Shown here piece after piece: positions 8,900 through 17,474 of a stretch of DNA of 64,000 bases; positions within the stretch are counted from its first letter, which is position 1; each line of letters opens with the position of its first letter. The notes beneath the pieces were generated by a model. That model was not told where the DNA came from and ran no database searches. It was given only the letters and a program-made list of their open reading frames with translations. The position numbers and the translations under genes are program-made. Origin of the DNA: Phaeodactylibacter sp. (lineage in GTDB: Bacteria > Bacteroidota > Bacteroidia > Chitinophagales > Saprospiraceae); the NCBI RefSeq assembly GCF_022763345.1, contig NZ_JALEGS010000065.1, positions 32,948 through 96,947 of the forward strand, read 5' to 3'.

Positions 8900-10192
8900 A
8901 TGCCCGAAGCCACCACTCTTGCCTACGCCCGCGAAATGGATGCCTGCGACCCAATGCGCCGCTTCCGCGACCGCTTTTTCATTCCACAGCATAACGGACA
9001 GGACAGCCTCTACCTCTGTGGCAACTCCCTGGGGCTACAGCCCAAAACAGCAGAAGCCGCACTGAAGCACGAACTCGAGCATTGGAAAACCCATGGCGTG
9101 GAAGGGCACTTCCGGGGTGATTTGCCCTGGATGGATTACCACAAGTTCCTGACGGAGCAAAGCGCGCATGTGGTAGGTGCCATGCCGGAAGAGGTCGTGG
9201 TGATGAACACCCTGACCACCAACCTGCACCTCATGATGGTAAGCTTTTACCGGCCGGACGCCACCCGTTTCAAGATCATTATGGAGGCCGGGGCTTTCCC
9301 CTCTGATCAGTACGCGGTGGAAAGCCAGGTGAAATGGCACGGCTTTAGCCCGGAGGAAGCGATTGTGGAGGTGCAGCCCCGATCCGGGGAAGACACCCTG
9401 CGCACAGAAGATATTATTGCCACAATTGAGGAGCATGGAGCACAAACCGCGCTGGTCCTCTTTGGTGGCGTCAATTACTTTACCGGGCAGCTCTTTGATA
9501 TGCAAGCTATTACCAAAGCTGCTCACCAAGCAGGCGCTTATGCCGGTTTCGACCTCGCGCATGCTGCGGGCAACGCCCACCTGAAACTCCATGACTGGGG
9601 CGCTGACTTCGCGGTATGGTGCAGTTACAAATACCTGAACTCCGGCCCCGGCGGACCAAGCGGTGCCTTCGTGCACGAGCGCCACGGCAACAACCCCGAC
9701 CTGCCCCGCTTTGCCGGCTGGTGGGGCCACGATGAGAACGAGCGGTTTCTGATGCGCAAAGGTTTTCATCCCATGCCGGGCGCAGCGGGCTGGCAGCTGA
9801 GCAATGCACAGATTTTCAGTTTTGCCGTGCACAAGGCCAGCCTGGACATTTTCTACGAAGCGACCATGCCTGCCTTGCGGCAAAAGAGCGAACAGCTTAC
9901 CGGCTACCTGGAAAAGCTATTGCAGGGTTTACCCGCCGGGCGTTTCCGTATTATCACCCCTGCCGCACCGGAAGCGCGGGGCTGTCAGCTTTCCATTTAC
10001 ACAGAACAAGGTGGAAAGAAGTTATTTGACACACTGTCGGAGCAGGGCGTCATTGCCGACTGGCGGGAAGACAACCTTAGCGGCAAGCAGCTTCCTCCGG
10101 GTGAAGCGGGGGTTATCCGGGTAGCGCCAACACCACTTTACAACACCTTTGAGGAGGTTTATCGCTTTGTTGAGCTGCTGGGAGCCGCCTAG
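8900..10192 (+). CDS. kynU: Kynureninase
   Basis: About 430 residues, a PLP-dependent fold-type I enzyme that splits L-kynurenine to anthranilate and alanine (or 3-hydroxykynurenine to 3-hydroxyanthranilate) in tryptophan breakdown. Signatures are LCGNSLGLQPK near the start, the GVNYFTGQLFD and GFDLAHAAGN blocks (aspartate that contacts the PLP ring), and WCSYKYLNSGPGG holding the Schiff-base lysine, followed by GWWGH. Length agrees with the family. No other kynurenine-pathway gene lies nearby. The gene has its own promoter (8855-8887), and its end is 6 nt from the stop of the convergent vWA gene. With the start at 8900 the 5' leader is very short, so translation is nearly leaderless. Confidence 0.95.
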   Translation: MPEATTLAYAREMDACDPMRRFRDRFFIPQHNGQDSLYLCGNSLGLQPKTAEAALKHELEHWKTHGVEGHFRGDLPWMDYHKFLTEQSAHVVGAMPEEVVVMNTLTTNLHLMMVSFYRPDATRFKIIMEAGAFPSDQYAVESQVKWHGFSPEEAIVEVQPRSGEDTLRTEDIIATIEEHGAQTALVLFGGVNYFTGQLFDMQAITKAAHQAGAYAGFDLAHAAGNAHLKLHDWGADFAVWCSYKYLNSGPGGPSGAFVHERHGNNPDLPRFAGWWGHDENERFLMRKGFHPMPGAAGWQLSNAQIFSFAVHKASLDIFYEATMPALRQKSEQLTGYLEKLLQGLPAGRFRIITPAAPEARGCQLSIYTEQGGKKLFDTLSEQGVIADWREDNLSGKQLPPGEAGVIRVAPTPLYNTFEEVYRFVELLGAA

Positions 10193-10198
10193 GCGCTG

Positions 10199-11596
10199 TT
10201 AATAGGTCAATATTTTCTCTACGGTTGTTTGCGGCTTGATCTCAACCTCTATCGTTTCGTCCTGCCCGCTATGCGCGCCGAGGGTCCGGATCCTGACTTC
10301 ATACAGCCCGGGGGTCAAATCATAGGTACGGGGGTTGCTGCCGGGACTGGTATAGGTACGGCTGCCTGCCATATTTTGCCGGAGTGCTTTATCCACTACA
10401 TTTACCGTTGCGTCGATCAGTTCTCCGCTTTGGGTTTGCACCCCGATGACCAGCGTGCCTACCTCGAAGTTATGCACCATCTCCCGGGCGGCACCGCCGT
10501 CAAGGGTGATGTTCCTTATCGTATCCAGCTTCCCTGCCCCATTGACCTTCAGCCCTTCAAAAGTGATGTGGTACGTGCCCGGGTCTACTTCCATGACTTT
10601 AGTGCCGCCGTAAGTACGGGCGTTGGCAACCGGTTGGCTAAAGTCTGCAGGATAAACCCTGGCAATCCCATCGGTGAGTTCGCCATTGACTGTTGTCGTC
10701 ACACTTATTTTGGCGGCGTCGAAGCTGACCGTTCGGTGCAGTTGCTCCTCGGCTGAAAGCGCAATCTCAAAGCTTGTGCCTCTGATATCCGTATTTTCCA
10801 GTGGGCGGACATCCACTTTAAATCGCCCGGCAGGGACGGCTAGCAGAGCGGTATCCCGGTAGGTACGCCCCCCGGCGACCGCTTCTTCACCATCCGATGG
10901 GTATACTTTAATCCAGGCATCAACAGGTTGCCCATTTTTGGTGGCAAAAATGGAGAGGTTTTCGGAGGGGTTGTCGACAGTGGTCCGGGTAGCCTCCTGA
11001 AGGGCCGCAGCAAGCTTATCCACATCAGAAGCATCAAAGTACTGCCCGCCTCCGGCATCAGCAGCGCACTGCAGGGCAGCCGTTTCTTCTTTGATGCCAA
11101 ACCCCACAATATGCAGTTTGAAATCAATACCCGACAGCCGGGCCTCTGCTATAGTCTGGCACAAATCCCCGTCACAGGATTCAATGCCATCGGTAATGAG
11201 GATGAGCGTGGCTGTTTTCTGCTGAGCCTTGAGCTGATCGAGGACCATGCGTGCAGAACGGGCCAGAGGTGTCTTCCCGGTGGGGTTCAAACTGCGGACG
11301 GACTTGATCACTTCCTCCTTAGAGGTATTATCGAGGCCGAGCAGCCACTCTACATCATCGCAGTTGTCCTTTTCGCGATGCCCGTAGGCCATAAGGGCGA
11401 CCGGCTGGTCTGCTGAAAAATTCGCTACAGTAGAGGAAAGGGCTTCAGCGGCAAGTACTTTCTTGGTCTCATCGCCAAGTTTTTGCCACATAGAGCCACT
11501 GGCATCGTAAATGAGCAGCATAGGGGCGGGTGCTTCCTGAGCAAATGCGGTTAGAGCAAAATACAGGGTAGTGAAGATTAAAAGAAGGGTTTTCAT
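10199..11596 (-). CDS. Secreted von Willebrand factor A domain protein
   Basis: 465 residues with a signal peptide (MKTLLLIFTTLYFALTAFAQ). Residues 25-205 form a vWA domain: the metal-ion-dependent adhesion site is DASGS (DxSxS), with TGKTPL and TDGIES supplying the remaining ligands. The C-terminal half has three similar units of about 75 residues, each with a VYP or related strand, an 'R-TY' motif and a 'PG-Y/F' turn (RTYRDTALLAVPAGRFKVDV, ARTYGGTKVMEVDPGTYHI, SRTYTSPG...LTPGLYEVRI), probably beta-sandwich repeats. It likely acts in the periplasm or at the cell surface in metal-dependent protein binding; the partner is unknown. It is a single gene, convergent with kynU. Confidence 0.88.
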   Translation of the reverse strand: MKTLLLIFTTLYFALTAFAQEAPAPMLLIYDASGSMWQKLGDETKKVLAAEALSSTVANFSADQPVALMAYGHREKDNCDDVEWLLGLDNTSKEEVIKSVRSLNPTGKTPLARSARMVLDQLKAQQKTATLILITDGIESCDGDLCQTIAEARLSGIDFKLHIVGFGIKEETAALQCAADAGGGQYFDASDVDKLAAALQEATRTTVDNPSENLSIFATKNGQPVDAWIKVYPSDGEEAVAGGRTYRDTALLAVPAGRFKVDVRPLENTDIRGTSFEIALSAEEQLHRTVSFDAAKISVTTTVNGELTDGIARVYPADFSQPVANARTYGGTKVMEVDPGTYHITFEGLKVNGAGKLDTIRNITLDGGAAREMVHNFEVGTLVIGVQTQSGELIDATVNVVDKALRQNMAGSRTYTSPGSNPRTYDLTPGLYEVRIRTLGAHSGQDETIEVEIKPQTTVEKILTY

Positions 11597-11815
11597 GGTG
11601 CTGGGTTTTGGGAAAATCAGTATATGTCACCTCTAAAATACAACTTTTCGGCTACTGTCTGATGAATGCTTTTGATAGGGGTTCTTGCAGAGTCAGGCCT
11701 ACTAAAAAATTCCTCCTCATTAAACCCCAGGCAGGTTCCTGCGTCAAAGGAGCGTGCTTTAGACCGTTCGGCCTCCATGCAAAGTAACTTTCTTACGGTG
11801 GCAGCCGTCTTTTCA

Positions 11816-13294
11816 ATGAACCTGAAAACCCTTTTAGCTATGATGATAACCGAGAATTGTGCAACCGGTACATTAGAGCCCTATGTGCCCAGTGCCGATA
11901 AGCCCTGGAATAAAGCCCGGGTACAGCACCTCTTCCGGCGAATGGGCCATGGCATCGCACCCGAAGATATTGAGGGAGCGCTGCAGCAAGACCCTGAGAC
12001 GCTGGTCGATAATCTGATCGATGAAGCCCTCAACCTCCCACTGCCTGATGAGCCCGAATGGGCCAACTGGTCTACCGCCGATTACGATGACTTTAACACC
12101 CAGCGCTTTGAGCAGGTCATTAGCTGGCTGACTGAGTGGCTCAACGGCATGCTGCAGTTTGGCTTCCGCGAAAAGCTGGCGCTGTTTTGGCACAACCACT
12201 TTGTGACAAGCTTCAACAGCTATCAGTGCCCTTCTTACATGTACCAATATACCAGCCTGCTGCGGCAGTATGCCCTGGGCAACTTCAAGGACTTTACGGT
12301 GGAAATGGGCAAAACGCCCGCGATGTTGCTCTACCTCAACGGTGTGCAAAACACCCGTTTTGAGTCCAATGAAAACTACGCCCGGGAGCTATTCGAGCTC
12401 TTTACCCTGGGGCTGGACAATGGGTACACCCAAGACGATATTGCCGAAGCTTCCCGCGCACTCACCGGATGGAACGGGCTGAATGGCCCACCCTATTGCA
12501 CACCGATCAACTTTGTGCCTTTCCTGTTTGACAATACGGAAAAAACGGTCTTTGGACAAACAGGCAACTGGGGTTATGACGAGCTTCACGACATCCTGTT
12601 TGAGCAACGCCCTGATGAAATCGCCCAGCACATTTGCACCAAAATCTACCGCACCTTTGTGCACCCTGAGGTGGACGAGGGCATCGTGGCAGGGCTGGCG
12701 CAGACCTTCAAAGACCATAACTTCGAGCTTGCCCCGGTTTTCCGGCAACTGTTCAAAAGCGAACACTTCTTTGATGAGTACGTGATCGGCACGATCATCA
12801 AAAGCCCGGTGGAGCTCTTTCTCAATATCATCCGGGAAAGCCGGGTGCCCATTGATGGTGAAGTACTGCAGATCATAGGCTATCTCGCCAATGACCTGGG
12901 GCAGCAAATCCTCTCTCCGGTGGATGTAAAAGGCTGGCCGGGCAACCGCGACTGGATCGACACCAATACCATGACCGAACGGTGGCTGTCCCTGGACTTT
13001 ATCGTCGGGCGGTACTACTTTGACTACAAGCCGGAGCTGGTGCAGCTGGCTAAGGATTTAAGCGGCAATTCTATTGACCCGTATGAGGTCACGGTCTCCA
13101 TCATTGATCATTTCATCAGTGGCGGGCTGAGCAATCCGGAAGCTTATGACCGGGCCACTACGGTTTTCAAGTGGGAAGTCCCGCAGAATTACTTTGATGC
13201 CGGTGAATGGAACCTGGACTGGGATACCGCCGACGAGCAGATTGCCATTTTGCTGCGGCACCTTTTCCGTTTGCCCGAATTCCAACTCGCTTAA
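11816..13294 (+). CDS. DUF1800 family protein
   Basis: About 492 residues of the DUF1800 family. Characteristic segments are VQHLFRRMGHG near the N-terminus, EKLALFWHNHFVTS, TPAMLLYLNG, the highly conserved NYARELFELFTLGL, and YTQDDIAEASRALTGW. DUF1800 genes are regularly paired with DUF1501 genes, as here, 30 nt upstream. The enzymatic function is unknown. The frame is open back to 11666, but similarity begins after the ATG at 11816. No convincing signal peptide is seen, in contrast to its Tat-signal partner. A weak promoter-like TAACTTTC lies at 11785-11792. Confidence 0.88.
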   Translation: MNLKTLLAMMITENCATGTLEPYVPSADKPWNKARVQHLFRRMGHGIAPEDIEGALQQDPETLVDNLIDEALNLPLPDEPEWANWSTADYDDFNTQRFEQVISWLTEWLNGMLQFGFREKLALFWHNHFVTSFNSYQCPSYMYQYTSLLRQYALGNFKDFTVEMGKTPAMLLYLNGVQNTRFESNENYARELFELFTLGLDNGYTQDDIAEASRALTGWNGLNGPPYCTPINFVPFLFDNTEKTVFGQTGNWGYDELHDILFEQRPDEIAQHICTKIYRTFVHPEVDEGIVAGLAQTFKDHNFELAPVFRQLFKSEHFFDEYVIGTIIKSPVELFLNIIRESRVPIDGEVLQIIGYLANDLGQQILSPVDVKGWPGNRDWIDTNTMTERWLSLDFIVGRYYFDYKPELVQLAKDLSGNSIDPYEVTVSIIDHFISGGLSNPEAYDRATTVFKWEVPQNYFDAGEWNLDWDTADEQIAILLRHLFRLPEFQLA

Positions 13295-13324
13295 TCCATT
13301 CCGAACCACCAAAACAACAACACC

Positions 13325-14956
13325 ATGTGTGACCACCATAAAACGACAGACAAGGGCCGCCACGGCAGTGCTCTCGAACACGGCGAAGCCCACGAGCGCG
13401 ATCACCGGGCATGGAGCCGCCGTACCTTCCTGCGCAATCTGGGCATTTTCAGTGGCGGGGCAATGATGCTCAGCCAAACGCCCGTTATCGCGATGGCCAA
13501 TTCTCCGCTGGCCTGGGGCCTGACCAACTCTACCGGTGACCGTATCCTGGTACTCATCCGCTTCAAGGGAGGCAATGATGGCCTGAATACCATCATCCCG
13601 CTTTTCGACTACGGCACCTATCAGATGGCCCGGCCGAATATCCATATTCCGCAAGCAGAGCTAACTACCCTGGACCCCGACTTCGGCATGCCCAACTTCA
13701 TGAGTGACCTGCAGCCGATGTGGCAGGACGGGCAGATGAAGGTGGTAAACAGCGTAGGCTACCCCGGTCAGAACCTTTCCCATTTCCGTTCAACCGATAT
13801 CTGGACCACGGCCAGCGATAGCGATGTAGTGGACACAAGCGGATGGCTGGGGCGTTTCCTGGAAGGACAATACCCCGATTTTGTCACCAATCCACCGGAC
13901 ATCCCCCCTGCCGTACAAATTGGCGGCAGCGGCACCTTCCTCTTTGACAATACCGATGGCAACAACATGAGCGTACAGGTGGAAGACCCCGACACGCTCC
14001 TCGAAATTGCCGAGGACGGAGAACTTTATGACCCGGTCAATGTACCGGAATGCTACTTTGGGGAGCAGATCAGCTACCTACGCACCGTAGCCAACAACAC
14101 CTTCCGCTACGCCGAGATCATCTCCGAAACCTATAACAGCTCTACCAATGATGCAGACTACGAAGGGCAGTTAGGCAATCAGCTGGCGCTCGTGGCCCGG
14201 CTGATCAAGGGCGGCCTGGGCACCAAGCTTTATATGGTTACCCTCGATGGTTTCGACACCCACGCCAATCAGCCCAACCAACACGCCAATCTCCTCAACA
14301 ACCTGGCAAATAGTGTAAAGGCCTTCTACGATGACCTGGCTACTGCCGACCGTGCCAAAGACGTGCTGGCGATGACCTTCTCAGAGTTTGGCCGCCGCAT
14401 TGAGCAAAATGCTTCCAATGGAACCGACCACGGTGCGGCAGCGCCCCTGCTGCTCTTTGGCCCCGGCCTAAACGGCAATGGCTTCCTGGGCGACCACCCC
14501 GATATGCAGGATGTGGACAACGCCGGCAACCTGAAGTATGGCACCGATTTCCGGCAGATTTATGCTTCTGTCCTGGAAAACTGGCTGTGCGTAGATCCCG
14601 GCATCGTTGATCAGGTGATGGGTGGCTACTTTGACCGTTTGCCCGGCCTTGGGCTCACCTGCTCACCTGTACCGGTCTTTGAAGCCCCTGTTTACCAACT
14701 CAGGCACTGGGCTTCCTACGATGGGCGCAGTCAGGTAGGTATCCACTATGTTTTGCCGAAAGGCGCCAATGTGACCGTACACATCTTCAACATGCTGGGG
14801 CAGCCGGTGACCACCCTTTTCCGGGGCTATCAGCCTAAGGGGCAGCATCAGCATACGTTCCAGAGTGCTGGGGCGAAGATTGCGGCAGGCTACTACGTGT
14901 ACAGTATTGAGGTGCAGGGGCAGGCGTACAGCCGGAAGATTGTGATGACTCAGTAA
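13325..14956 (+). CDS. DUF1501 family protein with Tat signal and T9SS type A sorting domain
   Basis: 543 residues. Residues about 30-60 hold a twin-arginine motif SRRTFLRN followed by a hydrophobic stretch ending near ANS, a Tat export signal. The body is DUF1501 (sulfatase-like fold family): LIRFKGGNDGLNTIIP, LDGFDTHANQ, SEFGRRIEQNASNGTDHGAAAPLLLFG. The last about 80 residues (from HWASYDGRSQVGIHYVLP through GYYVYSIEV to IVMTQ) are a T9SS type A sorting domain. The predicted route is Tat across the inner membrane after folding, then the T9SS across the outer membrane. It is co-transcribed with the DUF1800 gene 30 nt upstream. Function is unknown; the conserved Asp/His residues suggest a hydrolase. 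Confidence 0.9.
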   Translation: MCDHHKTTDKGRHGSALEHGEAHERDHRAWSRRTFLRNLGIFSGGAMMLSQTPVIAMANSPLAWGLTNSTGDRILVLIRFKGGNDGLNTIIPLFDYGTYQMARPNIHIPQAELTTLDPDFGMPNFMSDLQPMWQDGQMKVVNSVGYPGQNLSHFRSTDIWTTASDSDVVDTSGWLGRFLEGQYPDFVTNPPDIPPAVQIGGSGTFLFDNTDGNNMSVQVEDPDTLLEIAEDGELYDPVNVPECYFGEQISYLRTVANNTFRYAEIISETYNSSTNDADYEGQLGNQLALVARLIKGGLGTKLYMVTLDGFDTHANQPNQHANLLNNLANSVKAFYDDLATADRAKDVLAMTFSEFGRRIEQNASNGTDHGAAAPLLLFGPGLNGNGFLGDHPDMQDVDNAGNLKYGTDFRQIYASVLENWLCVDPGIVDQVMGGYFDRLPGLGLTCSPVPVFEAPVYQLRHWASYDGRSQVGIHYVLPKGANVTVHIFNMLGQPVTTLFRGYQPKGQHQHTFQSAGAKIAAGYYVYSIEVQGQAYSRKIVMTQ

Positions 14957-14993
14957 GGGGGTAGGTCACAGGTTTACGGTTTGCGGGCTTATT

Positions 14994-15192
14994 TTCACGC
15001 AAAGGTCGCGAAGAGGGTTCACGCAAAGATCGCGGAGGTAGATTGAGCGCACTGATTAGACGGATTACGCAGATTTGCACGGATTGCGAGCGGGAGCATA
15101 AGAGCAGGGGCATAAGAGCGGGGCATATCCGTATTGTGGCACCGGGTTGCAAGATCAGTGGCATCAGTCAGATCAGTGCCATCAGTGTGATG
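14994..15192. repeat. Mosaic of four short-period direct repeats in the 14957-15264 intergenic gap
   Basis: The 308-bp gap holds four consecutive degenerate arrays. Two 20-nt copies beginning TTCACGCAAAG lie at 14994-15013 and 15018-15037 with two differences. GATT-headed units of 9-10 nt run from about 15053 to 15089 (GATTAGACG, GATTACGCA, GATTTGCACG, GATTGCG). GCATAAGAGC units of 14 nt occupy about 15096-15125. ATCAGT-headed units of 8-10 nt run from about 15153 to 15190. No unique spacers or coding potential are seen, so this is not a CRISPR array. Confidence 0.75.
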
Positions 15193-15264
15193 TTATGCAC
15201 CCCCGCTTTCCAAAAAAATTGCCACCAGGTTTCTTATTTTTACAAGGAACCAGCATTTACGCTT

Positions 15265-15828
15265 ATGCCCAATGCCATAACCTTCCGTGCCGCCACTGGC
15301 GATAATGACTTACAGGCCATTATGCAACTGCAAAAGATCAACCTTCCGGCAAAAATTACGGCGGAAGAGCTGAAAGAGCAGGGCTTTGTCACCGTAGATC
15401 ACGATATGGAGACGCTGCGGGATATGAATACGCCCTTTGGGCATAGCACAGCATGGGATGGAAACACCCTGGCAGGCTACGCGCTGGTGATGGAGACTCG
15501 CTTTCGCGACCGTATCCCGATCTTATTCCCTATGTTTGAACTGCTCGACGGGGTTGTTTGCCAAGGCAAGCCACTACAGGATTGGGCCTATTTTGTGATG
15601 GGCCAGGTGTGTGTGGCTAAGCCCTACCGGGGCAGTGGTGTTTTTGCCGGATTGTACCGGAATATGCAGGAGCGCCTGTCCGGGGATTTTGATTTTATCG
15701 TTACTGAAATCTCTACCCGTAACCCCCGGTCGATACGGGCACATGAAAAGGTGGGCTTCCAAAACATACACGAGTATACCGACCCGTGGGGGGAACATTG
15801 GGTGGTCGTCGCTCTTGGGTTAAGGTAA
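15265..15828 (+). CDS. GNAT family N-acetyltransferase
   Basis: About 187 residues with the GNAT fold. The acetyl-CoA loop region is QVCVAKPYRGSGVFAGLYR (the R-G-x-G-V/L-x-x-x-L/Y motif), followed by FDFIVTEISTRNPRSIRAHEKVGFQNI, a typical motif B with the N-P-R-S-x-x-x-H-E-K-V-G-F signature. The acceptor substrate is not predictable. The frame continues upstream to 15043, but those codons fall in the intergenic repeats, so the ATG at 15265 is chosen. The gene's end overlaps by 9 bp the end of the convergent anti-sigma-like gene. Confidence 0.88.
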   Translation: MPNAITFRAATGDNDLQAIMQLQKINLPAKITAEELKEQGFVTVDHDMETLRDMNTPFGHSTAWDGNTLAGYALVMETRFRDRIPILFPMFELLDGVVCQGKPLQDWAYFVMGQVCVAKPYRGSGVFAGLYRNMQERLSGDFDFIVTEISTRNPRSIRAHEKVGFQNIHEYTDPWGEHWVVVALGLR

Positions 15829-16551
15829 CTGGTCCAGCAGCTCACCGGCACTCTTTTGCTTGTAGGCACCTTCCTGCCGGAGTTCCTCTAATAATGGTTT
15901 GGCCAACGCTGTTTTTTTCTGCTGGAGGTAGGTGAGCGCCAGGTACCATTGACCAGCCGGAGCATATGCGGTCGCTGAACGGGCGGTCTGCGCCAAGGCC
16001 TGCTCCGCCAGGTCTGGTTGCCCGGCCTGAAGAGCAGCGGTGCCGGTGTAAAGGTTTAACAACTCTATTTGTAGAGTACCTTCCGGTAGCGCACCAAAAA
16101 GCGCAAGCGCTTCCTCGTAACGCCCGGCGTTATAGGCTGCCATAGCCTCTGTGAGCGCATCGGCTTCACTGCCCATCGTTGTAACGCGGTCGGGGTAAGG
16201 TTCAAAATAGGAGGTAGCCAGCGCAGGAACCGACTGCTGCGGGCTGCTCATCATCCAATAACCAGCTACCAGCAACACGAGCACAGCAGCTGCGGCTGCC
16301 GCCCATCTGCGCATTGAGATCATTCTGCCTGACTCTTGCTTACGGTGCGCATTGAAAACCCCAGCAACCTGCCCCCGCGTACGCTCTGCCGCATAAGCAG
16401 AAGTCAGTTGGTGCGCCAGACGGTGTTTTTCGACCGCCTCCTGCAGCCGCACATCGTCTTCCAGGTCGGCTTCAAAGGACCGACGCTCCTCTTCTGTCTG
16501 TTCCTCAGCCAGGTAGGCTTCAATATCTTCAAAAGTGTACTGATTCTTCAT
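15820..16551 (-). CDS. TPR-containing transmembrane anti-sigma-like protein
   Basis: 243 residues. The N-terminal 75 residues are acidic and helical, with YTFEDIEAYLAEEQTEEERRSFEADLEDD resembling the zinc-less anti-sigma domains of Bacteroidota. A single membrane segment lies at about 83-100 (AAAAAAVLVLLVAGYWMM). Tetratricopeptide-like helices with YNAGRYEEALALF and LAEQALAQ follow on the periplasmic side. Its start overlaps the end of the sigma-factor gene by 4 bp (ATGA), so the two are translationally coupled. The likely role is to bind and restrain the sigma factor at the membrane, with the periplasmic TPR part as sensor. Function as an anti-sigma factor is inferred from position and architecture. 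Confidence 0.75.
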   Translation of the reverse strand: MKNQYTFEDIEAYLAEEQTEEERRSFEADLEDDVRLQEAVEKHRLAHQLTSAYAAERTRGQVAGVFNAHRKQESGRMISMRRWAAAAAAVLVLLVAGYWMMSSPQQSVPALATSYFEPYPDRVTTMGSEADALTEAMAAYNAGRYEEALALFGALPEGTLQIELLNLYTGTAALQAGQPDLAEQALAQTARSATAYAPAGQWYLALTYLQQKKTALAKPLLEELRQEGAYKQKSAGELLDQLP

Positions 16552-17150
16552 CGCAGGTTTTTTAACAGATCAACTAAAATGGGGTTGTCATCCATTTGGG
16601 CATGCAGCGCCTTGAGGCATTTGTTCTTGCGGTTCATCGCCGCCTGCGCACTGCTGTAGCCCGCCCGGAGCGCGATCTCCTCCATATTGTAGCCAGAGGC
16701 CCACAGGAACAAAACGTCAGGGCACTTTTCGCCCAGGTTCTCAAATACCTCAAGCAGGGTCTGCCGCTTATCCGCAGCGATCATAGGGGTCTCAGGTGTG
16801 GACAAATCCACGGTTTCAGAGCTGCGCCCAACTTCCTGATCCCGGTCCCGGTCCCTGCCTGTCTTACGGATGCGCTTAAACCAAACGCCCTTAGCAATCG
16901 CAAACAGATAGGTGCCTAGTGCGCTTTCGCCTTTATATTGGCTTCGCCTGATGTTAAGCACCAAAGCCGTAAGCGCTTCCTGGAAGACATCGTCCCCATC
17001 AGCATCGTTGCCGCCATGCTGAAGGACAAAATGCAGGACTTTGGGATACTCCTTATCTATAAGGTATTCTAGAGCGCGGGCTTCTGAACGCCCGCCGGCA
17101 CTAATGCTTTTCACCAGTGCCTCATCCGTAATGATGTTCTTTCTAAACAT
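16548..17150 (-). CDS. ECF-type RNA polymerase sigma factor
   Basis: 200 residues. Region 2 is visible as YPKVLHFVLQHGGNDADGDDVFQEALTALVLNIRR with the DxxDVFQEAL core and LGTYLFAIAKGVWFKRIRK. Region 4 (about residues 128-185) contains CPDVLFLWASGYNMEEIALRAGYSSAQAAMNRKNKCLKAL with a helix-turn-helix. An acidic linker (about 98-125) separates them. It is divergent from the lipoprotein gene at 17475 across a 324-bp AT-rich gap and is coupled to a TPR anti-sigma-like gene. By analogy it would direct transcription of nearby surface or protease genes; no target promoter can be proved from the sequence alone. Confidence 0.9.
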   Translation of the reverse strand: MFRKNIITDEALVKSISAGGRSEARALEYLIDKEYPKVLHFVLQHGGNDADGDDVFQEALTALVLNIRRSQYKGESALGTYLFAIAKGVWFKRIRKTGRDRDRDQEVGRSSETVDLSTPETPMIAADKRQTLLEVFENLGEKCPDVLFLWASGYNMEEIALRAGYSSAQAAMNRKNKCLKALHAQMDDNPILVDLLKNLR

Positions 17151-17474
17151 AAGTACCCGTTGATCGATAAAATCTAACCGCTGATCTACACTTTCTACAA
17201 AGCTAAAGAAGAAAATGACAACCTACATGCCGTTTTTCGGGTGGCTTATACCCCCTTACCTGATATAGTGCTATCCTTAAAGAGGTCTTTTCCAAAAAAA
17301 ACCAAATCACAAAAAACTGTAAATCAGCTATTTAAAATCAAAAACTAAAAAAAGACAAAAAAATTCCTATCCGGCGGTTAGGTTTCGCAGCCGGTGCTGT
17401 ACTAAGGGGCGACAACAACGATTTATAATCCCGTGAATTTTTTCACACTCATTTAAACTAAAAATTCTTTACCC
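17151..17474. promoter_or_regulatory. AT-rich divergent regulatory gap
   Basis: This 324-bp gap separates the divergent sigma-factor and repeat-lipoprotein genes. It has A-rich runs at about 17295-17310 and 17335-17365 and no open frame of note. A GTGAA/TTCAC inverted repeat lies at 17433-17446 inside CCCGT-N9-CAC, an arrangement repeated at 20790-20806 upstream of the CHAT gene. No canonical TAnnTTTG box is obvious before 17475, which fits control by an alternative sigma factor. Confidence 0.4.

Noticed and set aside
14994..15192. CRISPR array
   Set aside because: The periods are short and different, and there are no equal-length unique spacers or cas genes.
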